Positions 44,886 through 55,753 of a stretch of 64,000 nucleotides of DNA are shown piece by piece. The position numbers and the translations under genes were made by a program. The notes below the pieces were generated by a model, which saw nothing but the letters and a program-made list of their open reading frames with translations, was not told the DNA's origin and did not search any database. The DNA is from Candidatus Villigracilis saccharophilus (lineage in GTDB: Bacteria > Chloroflexota > Anaerolineae > Anaerolineales > Villigracilaceae), in the NCBI GenBank assembly GCA_016709305.1, contig JADJNA010000053.1, forward strand, positions 1-64,000, read 5' to 3'. Each line of letters starts with the position of its first letter. The first letter of the stretch is position 1.

Positions 44886-46647
44886 TTACTGAGCCGGAGG
44901 AGCGTTCAGGAAGGAGAGCCGAAGAGGCCGCTCCAATAGGAGAACGCGCCGGTGTTGCCGGTGTGGAGCGGGTTGGCAGCATCCCATTGAATGGCAAGGA
45001 AGTGACAACATCGTTCGCATCCAGTGCGGAGCCGTCGGGAAGACAACGCCCGAGCGCAGCTTGAAGGTCCACTCGGTCAGGTCAGCGCTGACTTCACAGG
45101 ACTCGGCGAGGAAGGCTCAACAGCTGTTCCGCCGGTTTCGTAAGCAGGAGGACTGGGTCACCTGTTCGCAGGCGCGCAGGGATTCGCCGTCGGTCTCATC
45201 TGCACAATACAGGAGATCGGTTCAGCGATTCTGCATCCAGACGAAAGTGTCGGTGCCATTGGACATGACGGAGAATTCTTCATTGCCAAGCGGGCTGAGC
45301 AAAGGCGCCTTCAACAGAAGACTTGAAGGCGGAGCGGAACCACCATGAGCCACAGGGATCATCGGACGTGAGTGCGGATGGCATTGTTGGCGGCGGTGTA
45401 GAAAGGTTCGCGTTCAGAATCGGAAGCGAGCTGAGCGCCCTGGGTCAAAGCTTCGGTAATGTCTTCGAATTTATCGCCGAATTGCTGAGAAGCGCCGGCG
45501 CCGAAGTGGTAGCCAAGGAAGTTGGTCTGGTCAGGATAGTCAGCGCCCCAGCCCAGCATATGCAGGCCTTGTAACTGGCCGGCATCCGCCGCAGCGAGGA
45601 AAGCACCGGATTCCATGACTTCGATGTTGAGGGTGATGTTCAGGTTCTCTTTCAACTGAGCCTGAAGATCCTGAGCCACAACGTTGGGATCGGGCAGGTA
45701 ACCGCGGACAACGTCGCGGTAGTTCAAGACGGTTTCGAAACCATCCGGGTAACCGGCTTCGGCCGAAGCGCCTTGGCGGCGGTGGCATCAAAAGCGTACC
45801 ATTCATCGCCTACGCAGCCATTCCGGGATGGAGCAGGGGGTGAAGTGAGAAGCAACTTCGGAACCAGCGGGGTAGAAGTTTTCCACGATGCGCTGGCGGT
45901 CAATGCCCATGGCAATGGCCTGGCGGACTTTTTCGTTGGCCAAAGGATTGGCGGCATTATCGAAGCCGTCAACCTTGGGGTTGTTGTTGAAGCCGATGTA
46001 CATGATGTTGAGGGCCGGGCGGTTGAAGAGAGCCAGATTGGAATCACCTTCAACAGTGGCGAAATCATCGGGACCAACATTGTCGATACCGTCAACAGTA
46101 CCGGACTGCAGTTCAAGCAAGCGTTGGGCTGACTCGGTGCTCCACTTGAAGACCAGAGTTTCAGCGCCGACATTCTCGCCCCAATAGTTGGGGTTCTTCT
46201 TAAGGACCAATTGATCGCCACGGACCCAGGAATCAACGATATAGGGGCCGGTGCCGACGGGTTTCTCAAGCAAGTCACCATTGCCGCCAGAGGCTTCGAG
46301 ATATTCAGAAGGCTGAATGGCGAAGGATGTGAAGGCGATCTTGGATGGGAAAGCGGGGTCAGGCACAGAGTGTGATCTTGACGGTCAATTTCGTCCACCG
46401 CTTCGATGGACTTGAATTCGCCGCCGTATTCACAATCGGTCGCGGAATAGCTGGTGTCGGTGACAACAGCCTGATTCGCAACCGGCGCTTCAGTAGCCGC
46501 AGGCGCTTCGGTGGCTGCGGGTGCTTCGGTAGCAGCAGGGGCTTCAGTGGCTGCGGGCGCTTCAGTGGCCGCACCGCCGCCGCAGGCCGCAAGCAAAATG
46601 CCTGCCAGCACTACCAGCGAAAGTAGAACAGAGATATTTTTTTTCAC
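44886..46647 (-). pseudogene. dppA: Peptide ABC transporter substrate-binding lipoprotein, SBP family 5 (broken frame)
   Basis: Starts at 46647 with 'MKKNISVLLSLVVLAGILLAACGGG', a lipoprotein signal (lipobox LAAC), then a linker of five (A)TEAPA units. Fragments in several frames give family-5 landmarks such as 'KIAFTSFAIQPSEYLEASG', 'KPVGTGPYIVDSWVRGDQLVLKKNPNYWG', 'VRQAIAMGIDRQRIVENFYPAG' and 'GMLGWGADYPDQTNFLGYHFG'-like sequence. It ends near 44886. Five or more indels. It would deliver peptides to the DppBC channel; no ATPase genes follow in the window. Confidence 0.82.
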
Positions 46648-46961
46648 GTTTCTCCTCCTTAGAGAAAATGTGTAATGATGGAGGTAAGGGGAATTAACAG
46701 GTAGCTCTCCTCTTACTCTCCGACAAGTCAAGATTATACAGCAAAATTATTCGACTGATAGAAAGTGGAATCCAGACTCCATGGCTTTTCCATGACCAGG
46801 AAGACTTATTGCGAATTACTCAAAAAGAAAAAGGCCCGAAGTGCTCTCTCAAAATTCGCGTTCCAAACAAGTTTAAAAATGGGATTATCAGGCGATCTTG
46901 AAATACGCCAGACGATATCTGTTTGCCCGTTGCCCCTATTCCCCCCTCGCAGATTTCTCAA
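46648..46961. other. Intergenic region upstream of dppA
   Basis: 'AAGGAGGAG' at about 46652-46660 (minus strand) is the dppA ribosome-binding site. I see no gene in the rest. Confidence 0.55.
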
Positions 46962-46991
46962 AACACGGAGATCTCAGCCTCCGTGTTTTTG
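46960..46991. terminator. Terminator hairpin at the end of the DUF1232 gene
   Basis: AACACGGAG paired with CTCCGTGTT and flanked by A- and T-runs. The stop codon of the DUF1232 gene (46974-46976) lies in its loop. Confidence 0.7.
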
Positions 46992-47358
46992 TTCTATCCC
47001 CTGCCCTACCTTCCAATCCTTATATTTATGCAAATCCTGCTCGAAAAGGATAAGACATGCTCCCACCACCGCGACATCATCCAGTTGACCAATCAGCGGG
47101 AGCATCCGGAACCATATCGAATGGATTAAGCACATAGATCAGTGTGAAGACACTTGAGGCGATCACACCATAAGGGATCTGACGATACGCCCCAGCCCAG
47201 TAATCCTTAACGATGGCGATCAGCAATTTGCCGTCTTCGATAAAGCGCGCCAGCGGACCTTTGGCGCTAAATTTCCTTTGTGTCTCTTCAGACCTGGTGA
47301 TCACTTTTAATATCTTTTTGTGTAACGTTTTGCGCCCCATCTTTGATGATTTCTTCAC
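46974..47358 (-). CDS. YkvA/DUF1232-family protein (frameshifted)
   Basis: Reassembled length is about 127 residues. The body has 'FIEDGKLLIAIVKDYWAGAYRQIPYGVIASSVFTLIYVLNPFDMVPD', then a frame change near 47090 restores 'LPLIGQLDDVAVVGACLILFEQDLHKYKDWK', the DUF1232 signature P-x-D-x-x-P-x-x-G-x-x-D-D. One membrane helix is likely. The track start is GTG 47358; a better start may be ATG 47375 if one A is missing from the A-run after it ('MLKKN...'). Function unknown. Confidence 0.75.
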
Positions 47359-47538
47359 TCGGTTTTTTTCAACATTGGGTCTTACTCCTTTTCACTCTGC
47401 GGGACACTACGAGAGTGATGTAGTTTGATTGTATCAAAAACAGAAGACAATTCCTCCGCCTCGATTTGAGTTGTCTTTTGCGAACAGTTTTTCCACAGAT
47501 CTGGAACTTTTTCTGCCCGTCTTAGTCAGTGCCTGAAA

Positions 47539-48700
47539 ATGGAGATGAAAATGAAAAACACTTTAGCCCTATCCCTTGTTATGTTCATTTTTCTGTCAGC
47601 GCCTGCGCTCCCAATTGACAGCGACCCCGCTGCTAGTTATGACCGAAGCGCCGCAGATTCCGTGACCGAAGTGCCCGGAGAAACCCTATACCAACAACAC
47701 GGATCGGATTCGGTTTTCAGTTCCCATCCAGTTGGTTCGGCCCCGAGAATATATCTCCGACCAAACCCTGCGGATTGAAGTGGGCACGGACAAGGTCTAT
47801 CCTTATGGGACAGACCTAGCCGAGCGAAAGTCCTATGATCTCAAGAATTCCTATAATGTTGTGATCCAGTATTCGAAGAACGATCAGAATCAGGTTTGGA
47901 AGGATACGTATGCCAGACGCTGGTCAACTTGAAGGATGGTGAGTCGGTTCGGATGCGAGGAGTTTGACCATCCGCGTTCGGCAACTCAGCCTGGGCAGGT
48001 TTGAAGGGATCGAGTACATCTCACCCTTTCAGAGACAACGCAGATCGGGGCCGTTTATGCGCGGCAGGTTATCTTGATCAATCCCCGAACCAATGACGTG
48101 ATCACTGTGATGGGACAGCCGATCAATATCGAGGATCAATGACGGTGCGAACTGGCATGAAGTTTACAAGGCCATTGATGAAGCGAAACCTGAGTGTCTT
48201 TCGTGAGATGGTTGGGTCGATCGGTCAACTCAACAGGCGTTTGAGTTGGATAAGATCATTGATGCCGCCTTGCGCGGGGACAAGGATGAATTAAATCCCT
48301 GATGAAATTTAATCAAGTCAAATGCACGGTTGCCGAAGGACTTGGCGGCCGCCAAATGTCTGGCGGGTGAGCAGGACGGACTGTTTGGAGGCACTGCCCA
48401 TCCCTGATTCGGAAGGCCATTTTTGCAGGCTGATCTGGAAAGCTGGGTGGTTTGGATGTGTCTGCGTTGTTCGCCGGCATCTTAAGTTTCAGGATCGGCG
48501 TATTCAGATGGAGAACTATCCCGCGGGGCAGTACGCGATCGTATTTGTTGGAGCGGATCAGGTCTAAGCTGGACCCTGCAAGTGGATCAGGAACCATCAT
48601 CCGCATGGATCATGGCTTTGAATTTCCTCCATCCATCCCTGACGGGAATGTCCCTCCCGATTTTGATTGAGCCGAGGTATCTCCCCTGGCGGGCTGAAGG
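47539..48700 (+). pseudogene. Secreted protein of unknown function (heavily broken frame)
   Basis: Starts with a signal peptide, 'MKNTLALSLVMFIFLSAPALPIDS' (ATG 47539 or 47551). Coherent peptide pieces continue in changing frames: 'QTLRIEVGTDKVYPYGTDLAERKSYDLKNSYNVVIQYSKNDQNQVWKDTYA', 'QVILINPRTNDVITVMGQPINIED', 'NWHEVYKAIDEAKPE', 'FELDKIIDAALRGDKDEL', 'MENYPAGQYAIVFVGADQ' and 'IIRMDHGFEFPPSIPDGN'. Together they imply one exported protein of roughly 380 residues. At least six indels are needed. I recognise no family. The density of breaks is above the window average. Confidence 0.5.
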
Positions 48701-48860
48701 GCTGCCTTTGGCACCCGTGACATTGATTGAGTGGATAACAATAAGCTGGGTCGGGAGACCCACGCTCAACGCCTATGTTTAACGCTGGAAATTAAGCCCG
48801 CCTGATTTAAACTTCCTTCTCCTCGCCCTCCGGCCGCTTCTCCTCTTTCCATCTTCCTCC

Positions 48861-50437
48861 TCAAACTCTCAGGCCGCGGACACACTCCGACGGCAAGAAC
48901 GTCAGGCTCGCACCGCTCTGGTCAAATATCACGTGTGCGGCATTAAGCACCGCCTTGGCTGCGTTGATGCCCGATTGGGTCACGCCTGCCACGCCGTGAC
49001 TGAGCGTGCTCGCGCCGCACAGATACAAGCCTTCGAACTCGGTGCGCGGCGAGAAGGCCCACGGCCCCACCTGTTGCGGCGATTTCTCGATGCCGTATAA
49101 ATTTCCACGCGTGGCGTTGAGATAATGTTCATTTGTCAGCGGCGTGCCGAGGCTGTAAAACACAATGTGCGCTACGCCAGGCACGTGCTTCTCCAGTCCG
49201 CGCACCATGCGCCACGCCAGGTCTTCCTTCATCGCGTCACAGTCCGCGGGCGCGAACCGTATTTCGTCTTTGCCCATTTCTCGAACGCCTCATAGCCAAC
49301 GAACGGAGCGACTCGCAGGTGTGATGTCCGCGCTGTGCATCTTCGACGGGTCTTTCAATGTGGTCGCGGTCAGGAACATGCCAGGTGGAGTCTCGTCACG
49401 CAGCAGCGCATCCGTCAGTCCGTCCGAATAAATTTTGTCCACATCGACGTGGTCATAAAACCAGTAATTGCCAGAGTCGAGTCCAGCTGCGCGCAGATCC
49501 ATGTCCGTGGCGAAGAACAGGCCTAGCACGAAGTCGAATATCGGACAGAGATCAACTTTCCGTCTTGAGTCGAGGCGAGAGCTTTTCCTTCCCAATTAAT
49601 TCGACCGAACATGCTTCAGGATCAGCATTGGAAATTACAACACTCGAGCGGATCTCCTCGCCACTGTCCAATTCCACGCCGATAACTTTTTTGCCTTCGA
49701 CGAGAATGCGCTTCACCCTACACTGGAGCCTGATCTCGCCCCCAGACTTTTTCAGAGCCCGAACAAAAGCTCTTGGCAGTGCGAACGCTCCGCCCAGCGG
49801 ATAATATCCGCCGTTGAAATAATGATGCGTGATGCCCGCATGGACGAAAGCTGAAACCTTCGACGGCGGCAGTCCGTGGTCACCCGCCTGCGCCGCCACA
49901 CCCCGCGCAAAACGGGATCGCTGATGTGTCGCGTTGATTAAAGTCCGCACGCGTGCACGCATCCATTTGAGAATAGACGGCGCACTCGCCGCCGCTTTCA
50001 ACGGATCGCTCAACCTGCCAATATTCGAAAGTGACTCCATCATGTTGGTCAGATCGGCAAAGTAAGATCAATTCCTTTGCCTGATGTGGGAAGTGACTCT
50101 TCAACCGCTCAACTAAATTTTCCTTGCCTTTGGGAAAGTCCACGCTTATCACCGATGACTACGTGATCGTATCCATCAGGATTAAGTTCACAGAAGGTCA
50201 GTCTTGCGACACGCCAAGACCATCGTAAATCCTCCGCAGTCCGCTGCCCTCTTCAACGACCGATGTAATGCCCCAGGGCTAAAGCGATAGCCTTCGAGTG
50301 TAAACGAATGAGTCCACCGCCGGGCCTGTCGTGCTGTTCAAGCACGATCATTTTTGCCAGCCTGTACGAATGCCACCGCGGCGCGCCAACCCGCCCGCGC
50401 CTGAACCGATGACGATCGCGTCATAGGATGTGGTCAT
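48861..50437 (-). CDS. Phytoene desaturase-like FAD-dependent oxidoreductase (frameshifted)
   Basis: Starts at ATG 50437 after AAGGAG with 'MTTSYDAIVIGSGAGGLA', the dinucleotide-binding motif. The middle and end carry 'GGYYPLGGAFALPRAFVRALKKSGGEIRLQCRVKRILVEGKKVIGVELDSGEEI', 'VVISNADPEA' and the C-terminal 'LYLCGASTLSHGVAGVTQSGINAAKAVL', all typical of the CrtI / all-trans-retinol saturase-like family. At least five frame changes occur between 50437 and 49277. The substrate may be a carotenoid or another polyene lipid; no other carotenoid gene is near. Length when joined is about 525 residues. Confidence 0.8.
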
Positions 50438-50586
50438 TGTGTGCTCCTTGATTTATTAGATGTGATGAATGCGGTCACAAACTGCGCCTCATCCAAAATA
50501 GCTTCTGCGGTTATCATTTTCTTTAACCTCCTCATCTTCCCCTTCAAACATACAGCACCAATGAGTGTATACCCTGATGGGAGACT

Positions 50587-51593
50587 TTAATCCGCCAGCA
50601 TCTTCTCGTACACCATAATTCCCTTAACACTTCAGGCACGATCCATGCGTATTCTTCACGCAGGGAACCATCCAGCCTTGAAATGGTCTGATGCAAGCCA
50701 GCGTTTTGTGATGGATGCCACAGGTTGGAGAGTTGATAAGCTTTTAACAGTTCATCCTTTGACGCAAAGGTTTCCCATTTTCAAAGTAGCGCCGTAGAAG
50801 GTCGGTCATGCCTGGAGGTGGGCGGGCGTAATCGTCGAGGTTGAGCGCGATCTCCATGCTCACAAAAATGTGCGCAGTGACACGAAGGGATGGGTCAGGC
50901 TGGCGTCGCCCCAATCGAAGAAGATCATGCGTCCTTTTTGAGAAGGGATATTGCCATCATGGAAATCTCCGTGATTGAGCGATGCAGGAATTCCAAAGGC
51001 GGAAAGATCGGCGCAGATCTGCTTGAAGCGGCAAGTCAGTCTCGTAATTGCTGGAACTCAGCGGAGGTCAAACCCTTCTCTTGATCGATCATCAGACTGT
51101 CTTCATCGGCAAGCAGTTCTTTATAGCATGGGAGAGTCACAAGACGGTGATCAGGAATTCCCAATGCCAACATCTCGGAAGCATGCCCTGCCAGCCCGAT
51201 TTGTAATTCAGCGTATTTCGTGATGACAGGTTCCCAGGGCTTGATATCCTGCGCTGGGCGGATGGACGCGCGCAATTGTTCGCCGCCGTCGCGCATCAGC
51301 ATCCAGCCGCGGGTTGTATCCACCGCGATGAGCTCGGGCATACAATCGGGGAACCAGCCCGCCAGTTTTTCCGTCAACGCGGACTCATAAACAGTCTCTA
51401 CCGCTGTGGCTTTATAGAAGATCGTGCCTTCATTTGTCGGGATGCGCATAACCGTTGACCACGGGTACATATGCGGTTGTTCGATCTCGCCGGTAATCTG
51501 AATCGATTGGCGTTCTGCTTGAGTACGAATCCATTCATGCGCTTGTTTTTGCCAATTGGGATCTTCCCACTTTAGTATTGATCTACCTGTCAT
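50587..51593 (-). CDS. Aminoglycoside phosphotransferase (APH)-family kinase (frameshifted)
   Basis: The open part (51593-51036) covers the N-lobe. After a frame change the catalytic loop reads 'SLNHGDFHDGNI' and 'MIFFDWGDASLTHPF', the Brenner and DFG-like motifs of APH/choline-kinase proteins. The gene ends near 50587 with 'GIMVYEKMLAD'. Several indels lie between 51040 and 50600. Such proteins phosphorylate small hydroxyl compounds; I do not claim antibiotic resistance. Reassembled length is about 335 residues. Confidence 0.8.
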
Positions 51594-51610
51594 ACAACCT
51601 CTATTGAAGA

Positions 51611-51637
51611 AATCGGAAGTTTTAAAAACTTCCGACT
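51611..51637 (-). terminator. Hairpin after mgsA
   Basis: TCGGAAGTTTT paired with AAAACTTCCGA, directly after the mgsA stop on the minus strand. The T-run is short, so strength is uncertain. Confidence 0.6.
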
Positions 51638-51641
51638 TCTC

Positions 51642-52118
51642 TTATCCAGTCTTATCTCCCAGATCAATTTTCCGCGCAACATAATTCTCGTAATCAGGCA
51701 CCAATCGGTCATATTCTCCATCCATGAGCGGAGAGGAGATCATAAAGTCCGCCGAGGCGCGATTGTTGGCGATGGGGATATTCCACACGACCGCCATACG
51801 CAGGAGTGCCTTTACATCCGGGTCATGCGGTTGAGGTTCGAGCGGATCCCAGAAGAAGATCAGGAAGTCAATCTTGTTCTCAACGATCTTGGCGCCGATC
51901 TGCTGGTCGCCGCCGAGCGGTCCGCTTTTGAGTTTGATGATCTTAAAGCCGAGTTCGTGTTCCAGGATCTTGCCTGTCGTACCGGTTGCAAATATCTGAT
52001 GGTGCGCCAGCAGATCGCGATTGAATTTCGCCCATTCGATCAGGTCGCGTTTTTTATTATCGTGCGCGACCAGGGCGATCTTCTTATCGTGTTCCATGGG
52101 AATCTTTTTATGAGGCAT
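51642..52118 (-). CDS. mgsA: Methylglyoxal synthase
   Basis: About 158 residues. Converts dihydroxyacetone phosphate to methylglyoxal plus phosphate, a bypass of lower glycolysis. The family motifs are clear: '[17 protein letters not shown]', '[10 protein letters not shown]', '[16 protein letters not shown]', with the catalytic Asp in 'GGDQQ', and '[40 protein letters not shown]'. ATG 52118 is chosen; an internal start 'MEHDKK' is possible. It is the last gene in a run with a membrane protein, a serine hydrolase and a polyphosphate glucokinase. Confidence 0.95.
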   Translation of the reverse strand: MPHKKIPMEHDKKIALVAHDNKKRDLIEWAKFNRDLLAHHQIFATGTTGKILEHELGFKIIKLKSGPLGGDQQIGAKIVENKIDFLIFFWDPLEPQPHDPDVKALLRMAVVWNIPIANNRASADFMISSPLMDGEYDRLVPDYENYVARKIDLGDKTG

Positions 52119-52129
52119 GCTTCGTAACC

Positions 52130-52495
52130 TTACCCATATCCCAATGTACTGACCAACATGCTCCAAACCTGTACCAGCGCAACGAGAATTGCGAGAAAGA
52201 TCACAGCGAAAATGATCGAGCGGGTGACCTCTTTTTTGCCCGCGGGGTTGCCAAGTTTGTTGAGCGTTTCCCCGCCGAGGATCGTGTATGTGAGTCCGAA
52301 GAGAATCCCCACAAGGTTGATGATGATCATGTTCGTGGAGAAGATAACATCCTCACTTTGTTTGAACATCCCCAGTAATGGCCAGACGATCGAGATCATG
52401 GCAGCACCGATGGAGAGCACCAGAATGAATATTCCCGCAGAGCGGTCTGCCAGCCATTTATTTTCTTTTTTTGCTGAGTTATTATTATTTTGCAT
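52130..52495 (-). CDS. Three-helix membrane protein, unknown function
   Basis: A 121-residue protein with a polar Asn/Lys-rich start, three hydrophobic helices at about 21-43, 53-75 and 92-115, and a short Gly-rich end. No family assigned. It starts one base after the stop of the serine hydrolase and ends 12 bases before mgsA, so it is part of their transcript. Confidence 0.7.
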   Translation of the reverse strand: MQNNNNSAKKENKWLADRSAGIFILVLSIGAAMISIVWPLLGMFKQSEDVIFSTNMIIINLVGILFGLTYTILGGETLNKLGNPAGKKEVTRSIIFAVIFLAILVALVQVWSMLVSTLGYG

Positions 52496-52496
52496 T

Positions 52497-53975
52497 TTAT
52501 CCTTTTATCTTTTTGAAAACATGTTCAAGCGGGTCGATCCAATCCTCGCGGATCTTAACACGGAACTCCACTGCTTGTCCCTGCCCATCGCTGATGAAGG
52601 GAATCAGGCTTTCGCCCAGCACCGGGTCATCCCATTTGCACAGAAACGTATCGTAATGCCAATGTTCCAGGGCGCCTGATAACGATTCGTCCGCCTGGAG
52701 TTGGATGTGAAGCCCGCTTCCTTTCAAACTGACCGTGGCTCCGCCCAAAATGAGACTATCGTACAGCCCTACATACTGCTCCAAAGCCAGCGATGGGTGA
52801 GTGTTATTGATACGCGAGCCTGCCTTTTGAATTTTTGCCTGTTCAACTTTTAGGTTTTCCTGCTGTTCAAGATCCATATAGATCTTGATCCAATCTTTGG
52901 GAGGCAGCCCCAACATCACTTCGGTTAGATAATGCGGCACGATAATGTAGGCCGCATTGGGAAGTTTATTCGTAAGGACGGCAATACCGATCTTCTCTTC
53001 GGGGATCAATAATGTGATCGAGAGCATCCCGTTCACGCCGCCTGTGTGACGGACGGTGAGTCTGCCGTGGCTGTCATTGAGCATCCAGCCGAGCCCATAG
53101 GCAGAGAAATGCCGAGAGGGGAACAATTTCTTTTCCATGGCTCTCAGTTTCATGATCGTATGAGGCGTGCGCGTCTCATTGATGATCGCTGGATCGACGA
53201 TCTGTTTTCCCCCGAGACTGCCATTGTTGATCTGCATTCTCAGCCACAGCGAAATATCCGCCGCTGAGGCACAGATAGAACCCGCCGCGCCGACATGAGT
53301 CTCCGCGTGCTGTGTCACGGTCTGCAGGTTTCCTTTAATGTCTTCATGCGGTACTGCGATATTGGCACGCTCACCAAAATAACGCGCATTGGTCACGCTG
53401 TCGGTCATGCCCAGCGGTTCGAAGATGCGTTTTTGGATGAACTCGTCCCAGCTCATGCCGCTCACTTTTTCGATGATCAACCCGGCAGTAATGAACATGA
53501 GGTTGGAATAGCCGTACCCGGCCCGGAAACTGTAATCGGGTGGAATGTGCTGTATCCGCCGCACGATCTCTTCGGTCGAATAACTGCTGGATAGCAGAAT
53601 ATCGCCCGCCCAGGTGCCAAGGCCGCCGCGGTGGCACAACAGGTCGCGAATGGTGATCATTTGTGCGGCGTGTAGATCATACAGTTTAAAGTCGGGAAGA
53701 TATTTTGTAACAGGATCATCCCATGCAAGTTTTCCATCCTGAACCAGCAATCCCATTGCTGTTGTAGTGAACGGTTTTGTGTTCGACCCGATGGCGAATA
53801 AGGTATGTTCATCCACTTTGCCGGGCTTGCCGATCTCACGGATGCCGTATCCCTTGGAGTGCAGCACCTGGTCGTCTTTGACGATGACCAATGCCAGTCC
53901 GGGGACATTCCATGCTTGCATGGCTTTGCCGATAAAGCCGTCTATTTCTTTTATGAGATCGATGGGCGTATCCAT
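52497..53975 (-). CDS. Serine hydrolase, class C beta-lactamase/DD-peptidase-like
   Basis: A 492-residue protein with the catalytic S-x-x-K as Ser64-Asn-Thr-Lys67, Y-S-N at 156-158 ('YGYSNLMF'), and 'RHTGGVNG' in place of the KTG box. A C-terminal domain (about 375-492) is beta-rich, as in other 'serine hydrolase plus lipocalin-like' proteins (DUF3471-type). No signal peptide is evident, so it is probably cytoplasmic. Substrate is unknown; esterase or peptidase activity is likely rather than antibiotic hydrolysis. It stands between ppgK and a small membrane protein gene. Confidence 0.88.
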   Translation of the reverse strand: MDTPIDLIKEIDGFIGKAMQAWNVPGLALVIVKDDQVLHSKGYGIREIGKPGKVDEHTLFAIGSNTKPFTTTAMGLLVQDGKLAWDDPVTKYLPDFKLYDLHAAQMITIRDLLCHRGGLGTWAGDILLSSSYSTEEIVRRIQHIPPDYSFRAGYGYSNLMFITAGLIIEKVSGMSWDEFIQKRIFEPLGMTDSVTNARYFGERANIAVPHEDIKGNLQTVTQHAETHVGAAGSICASAADISLWLRMQINNGSLGGKQIVDPAIINETRTPHTIMKLRAMEKKLFPSRHFSAYGLGWMLNDSHGRLTVRHTGGVNGMLSITLLIPEEKIGIAVLTNKLPNAAYIIVPHYLTEVMLGLPPKDWIKIYMDLEQQENLKVEQAKIQKAGSRINNTHPSLALEQYVGLYDSLILGGATVSLKGSGLHIQLQADESLSGALEHWHYDTFLCKWDDPVLGESLIPFISDGQGQAVEFRVKIREDWIDPLEHVFKKIKG

Positions 53976-53986
53976 TTTAATGTTCC

Positions 53987-54721
53987 TTATTTTCGCAGGG
54001 CGCCCAGCGCCGCGCCGACGATCCCGGCTTCATTCAAGAGTTGTGCGGTCACAACGGGCGTTTCAATGGTCAGCAGGGGTAAATATTTTTCAGACTCTTT
54101 GCTGATACCGCCGCCAATGATAAAGAGGTTGGGCCAGAATAGATTTTCCATCGCGCTTAAATATCTATTCAATCGTTTGGCGTATTTTTTCCAGGAAAGA
54201 TCCTCACGCTGACGGGCCGCGTCAGAGGCGCGGAATTCGGCGTCTTCGCCATCCACTTCCAGGTGACCGAACTCGGTGTTGGGGAGCAGTTGTCCGCGGT
54301 GGAAGATCGCGGTGCCGATGCCGGTTCCCAACGTGATCATGATGACCGTACCCGGCTGTCCGCGCCCGGCGCCGAAGGTCATTTCAGCCAGTCCCGCCGC
54401 GTCCGCGTCGTTGATCATGGTGCATTCACAGGCGGTGACTTTGCTGAAAAGCGCATCGGCATTCGTACCAACCCATTTCTCCGAGACATTGGCAGCCATC
54501 AGCGCGACGCCGCCTTTGATCGGCGCGGGAAAGCCAATGCCAATGGGTCCGTTCCAATTGAAGGATTGGGCGATCTGCTTGACCACTTGCGCGATCGGTT
54601 CAGGCTCACCATCTTTTGGCGTCTTAATGCGGAGCCGCTCCGCGAGAAGCTGGCCTGTTTCTACATCTACCGGCGCGCCTTTGATGCCCGATCCGCCTAC
54701 GTCAATTCCGAGAATTTGCAT
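53987..54721 (-). CDS. ppgK: Polyphosphate glucokinase (ROK family)
   Basis: A 244-residue ROK kinase. '[13 protein letters not shown]' is the phosphate-binding motif; '[28 protein letters not shown]', '[17 protein letters not shown]' (catalytic Asp) and '[15 protein letters not shown]' follow. '[33 protein letters not shown]' near the end is characteristic of the polyphosphate-using branch. It phosphorylates glucose with polyphosphate (or ATP). It precedes the serine hydrolase by about 10 bases. Confidence 0.92.
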   Translation of the reverse strand: MQILGIDVGGSGIKGAPVDVETGQLLAERLRIKTPKDGEPEPIAQVVKQIAQSFNWNGPIGIGFPAPIKGGVALMAANVSEKWVGTNADALFSKVTACECTMINDADAAGLAEMTFGAGRGQPGTVIMITLGTGIGTAIFHRGQLLPNTEFGHLEVDGEDAEFRASDAARQREDLSWKKYAKRLNRYLSAMENLFWPNLFIIGGGISKESEKYLPLLTIETPVVTAQLLNEAGIVGAALGALRK

Positions 54722-54787
54722 ATTGGGTTCCTTTGGCTTTTGAAATTGATGGATTTAACCACATATAGCCGACCTGGACAATATGAA

Positions 54788-55648
54788 TTAATTCTTTACA
54801 ACGGGAAAATTGGAAGACTCTGCACCCCATTCGCTCCATGAGCCGTCGTAGACTGCGATCTTTGAATATCCCGCCAGCTCGCCCGCGAGCGCTGTGATGC
54901 AGGCGGTCACCCCAGAACCGCAGCTGAAGATCAGGTTTTGTTCCTTATCCACCAATTTAGAAAAAACGGAATCAAGTTCTGTGGGCGGCAAAACGAGCCC
55001 ATCGACAACGACTTGAGCAAAAGGCAGGTTGAGCGAGCCGGGGATATGCCCGCTGCGCAGACCTGCGCGCGGCTCGGGCTCCACGCCGTGAAAGCGTCCT
55101 TCAGAACGCGCATCCAATATCGCATAACGCGGATCAGCCGTCGCCTCCAAAACGTGCGCTGAATCAACGAACAAACCGTTCAGCAGCTGTGATTCGAAAT
55201 CACCGCGCTTATCAGCAGACAGTTCAACTTGCGAGCTGCAGGGAAGATCTGCTTTCTTCCATGCGGGCAGACCGCCATCCAAAACCGCCACCAGCTCATG
55301 TCCCATGGCGCGGAACATCCACCAGGCACGTGGACTGGAGTACACCCCGACATAATCATAAACAACGATCGCGCTGTCTTTATTGATTCCCAGCTTTTGC
55401 ATTTCATGCGTGAAGAATTCCGGGGAAGGCATCATGTGGGGCAGGGTCGTATTGTGGTCGCAGATATGCTGGTCGAAATCGAATCGCCTTGCGCCTTTAA
55501 TATAGGTGGGTTCTTCCTGTGGATCAGAACTTTGAACGGGCGTTACTGGTTTCATACTCGCGTCCAGGATGACAAGGTTTTCCGCTCCCAGATTCTCTGC
55601 GAGCCATTGGACAGAGACCAGCGATGAAGTAATCATAGCTTTAGACAT
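54788..55648 (-). CDS. sseA: Thiosulfate/3-mercaptopyruvate sulfurtransferase
   Basis: A 286-residue protein of two rhodanese domains. The active-site loop in the second domain is 'SCGSGVTA', the form usual in 3-mercaptopyruvate sulfurtransferases. The first domain keeps 'VIVYDYVGVYSSPRAWWMFRAMGH' and 'YAILDARSEGRFHGVEPEPRAGLRSGHIPGSLNLPF' begins the second. It transfers sulfane sulfur to cyanide or thiols. It is likely monocistronic. Confidence 0.9.
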   Translation of the reverse strand: MSKAMITSSLVSVQWLAENLGAENLVILDASMKPVTPVQSSDPQEEPTYIKGARRFDFDQHICDHNTTLPHMMPSPEFFTHEMQKLGINKDSAIVVYDYVGVYSSPRAWWMFRAMGHELVAVLDGGLPAWKKADLPCSSQVELSADKRGDFESQLLNGLFVDSAHVLEATADPRYAILDARSEGRFHGVEPEPRAGLRSGHIPGSLNLPFAQVVVDGLVLPPTELDSVFSKLVDKEQNLIFSCGSGVTACITALAGELAGYSKIAVYDGSWSEWGAESSNFPVVKN

Positions 55649-55692
55649 AAGTTCACCTGTTTGATGATTTTCAAAAATTATACGACTTAAAT

Positions 55693-55730
55693 AAAAAGGG
55701 CGGACTTCTTTGCAAAAGCCCGCCCTTCCA
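55693..55730 (-). terminator. Terminator after the aminotransferase gene
   Basis: AAGGGCGG paired with CCGCCCTT with a 16-base loop, then a T-run on the minus strand. Confidence 0.78.
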
Positions 55731-55753
55731 ATCTCTATTTTTTAATTGCTGTT

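Noticed and set aside
46480..46600. Short-period repeat that could be mistaken for a CRISPR array or minisatellite
   Set aside because: It encodes the (A)TEAPA linker after the lipobox of the peptide-binding lipoprotein; there are no spacers.
50587..51593. Antibiotic resistance gene
   Set aside because: The APH fold is shared with many metabolic small-molecule kinases; nothing in the sequence points to an aminoglycoside substrate.
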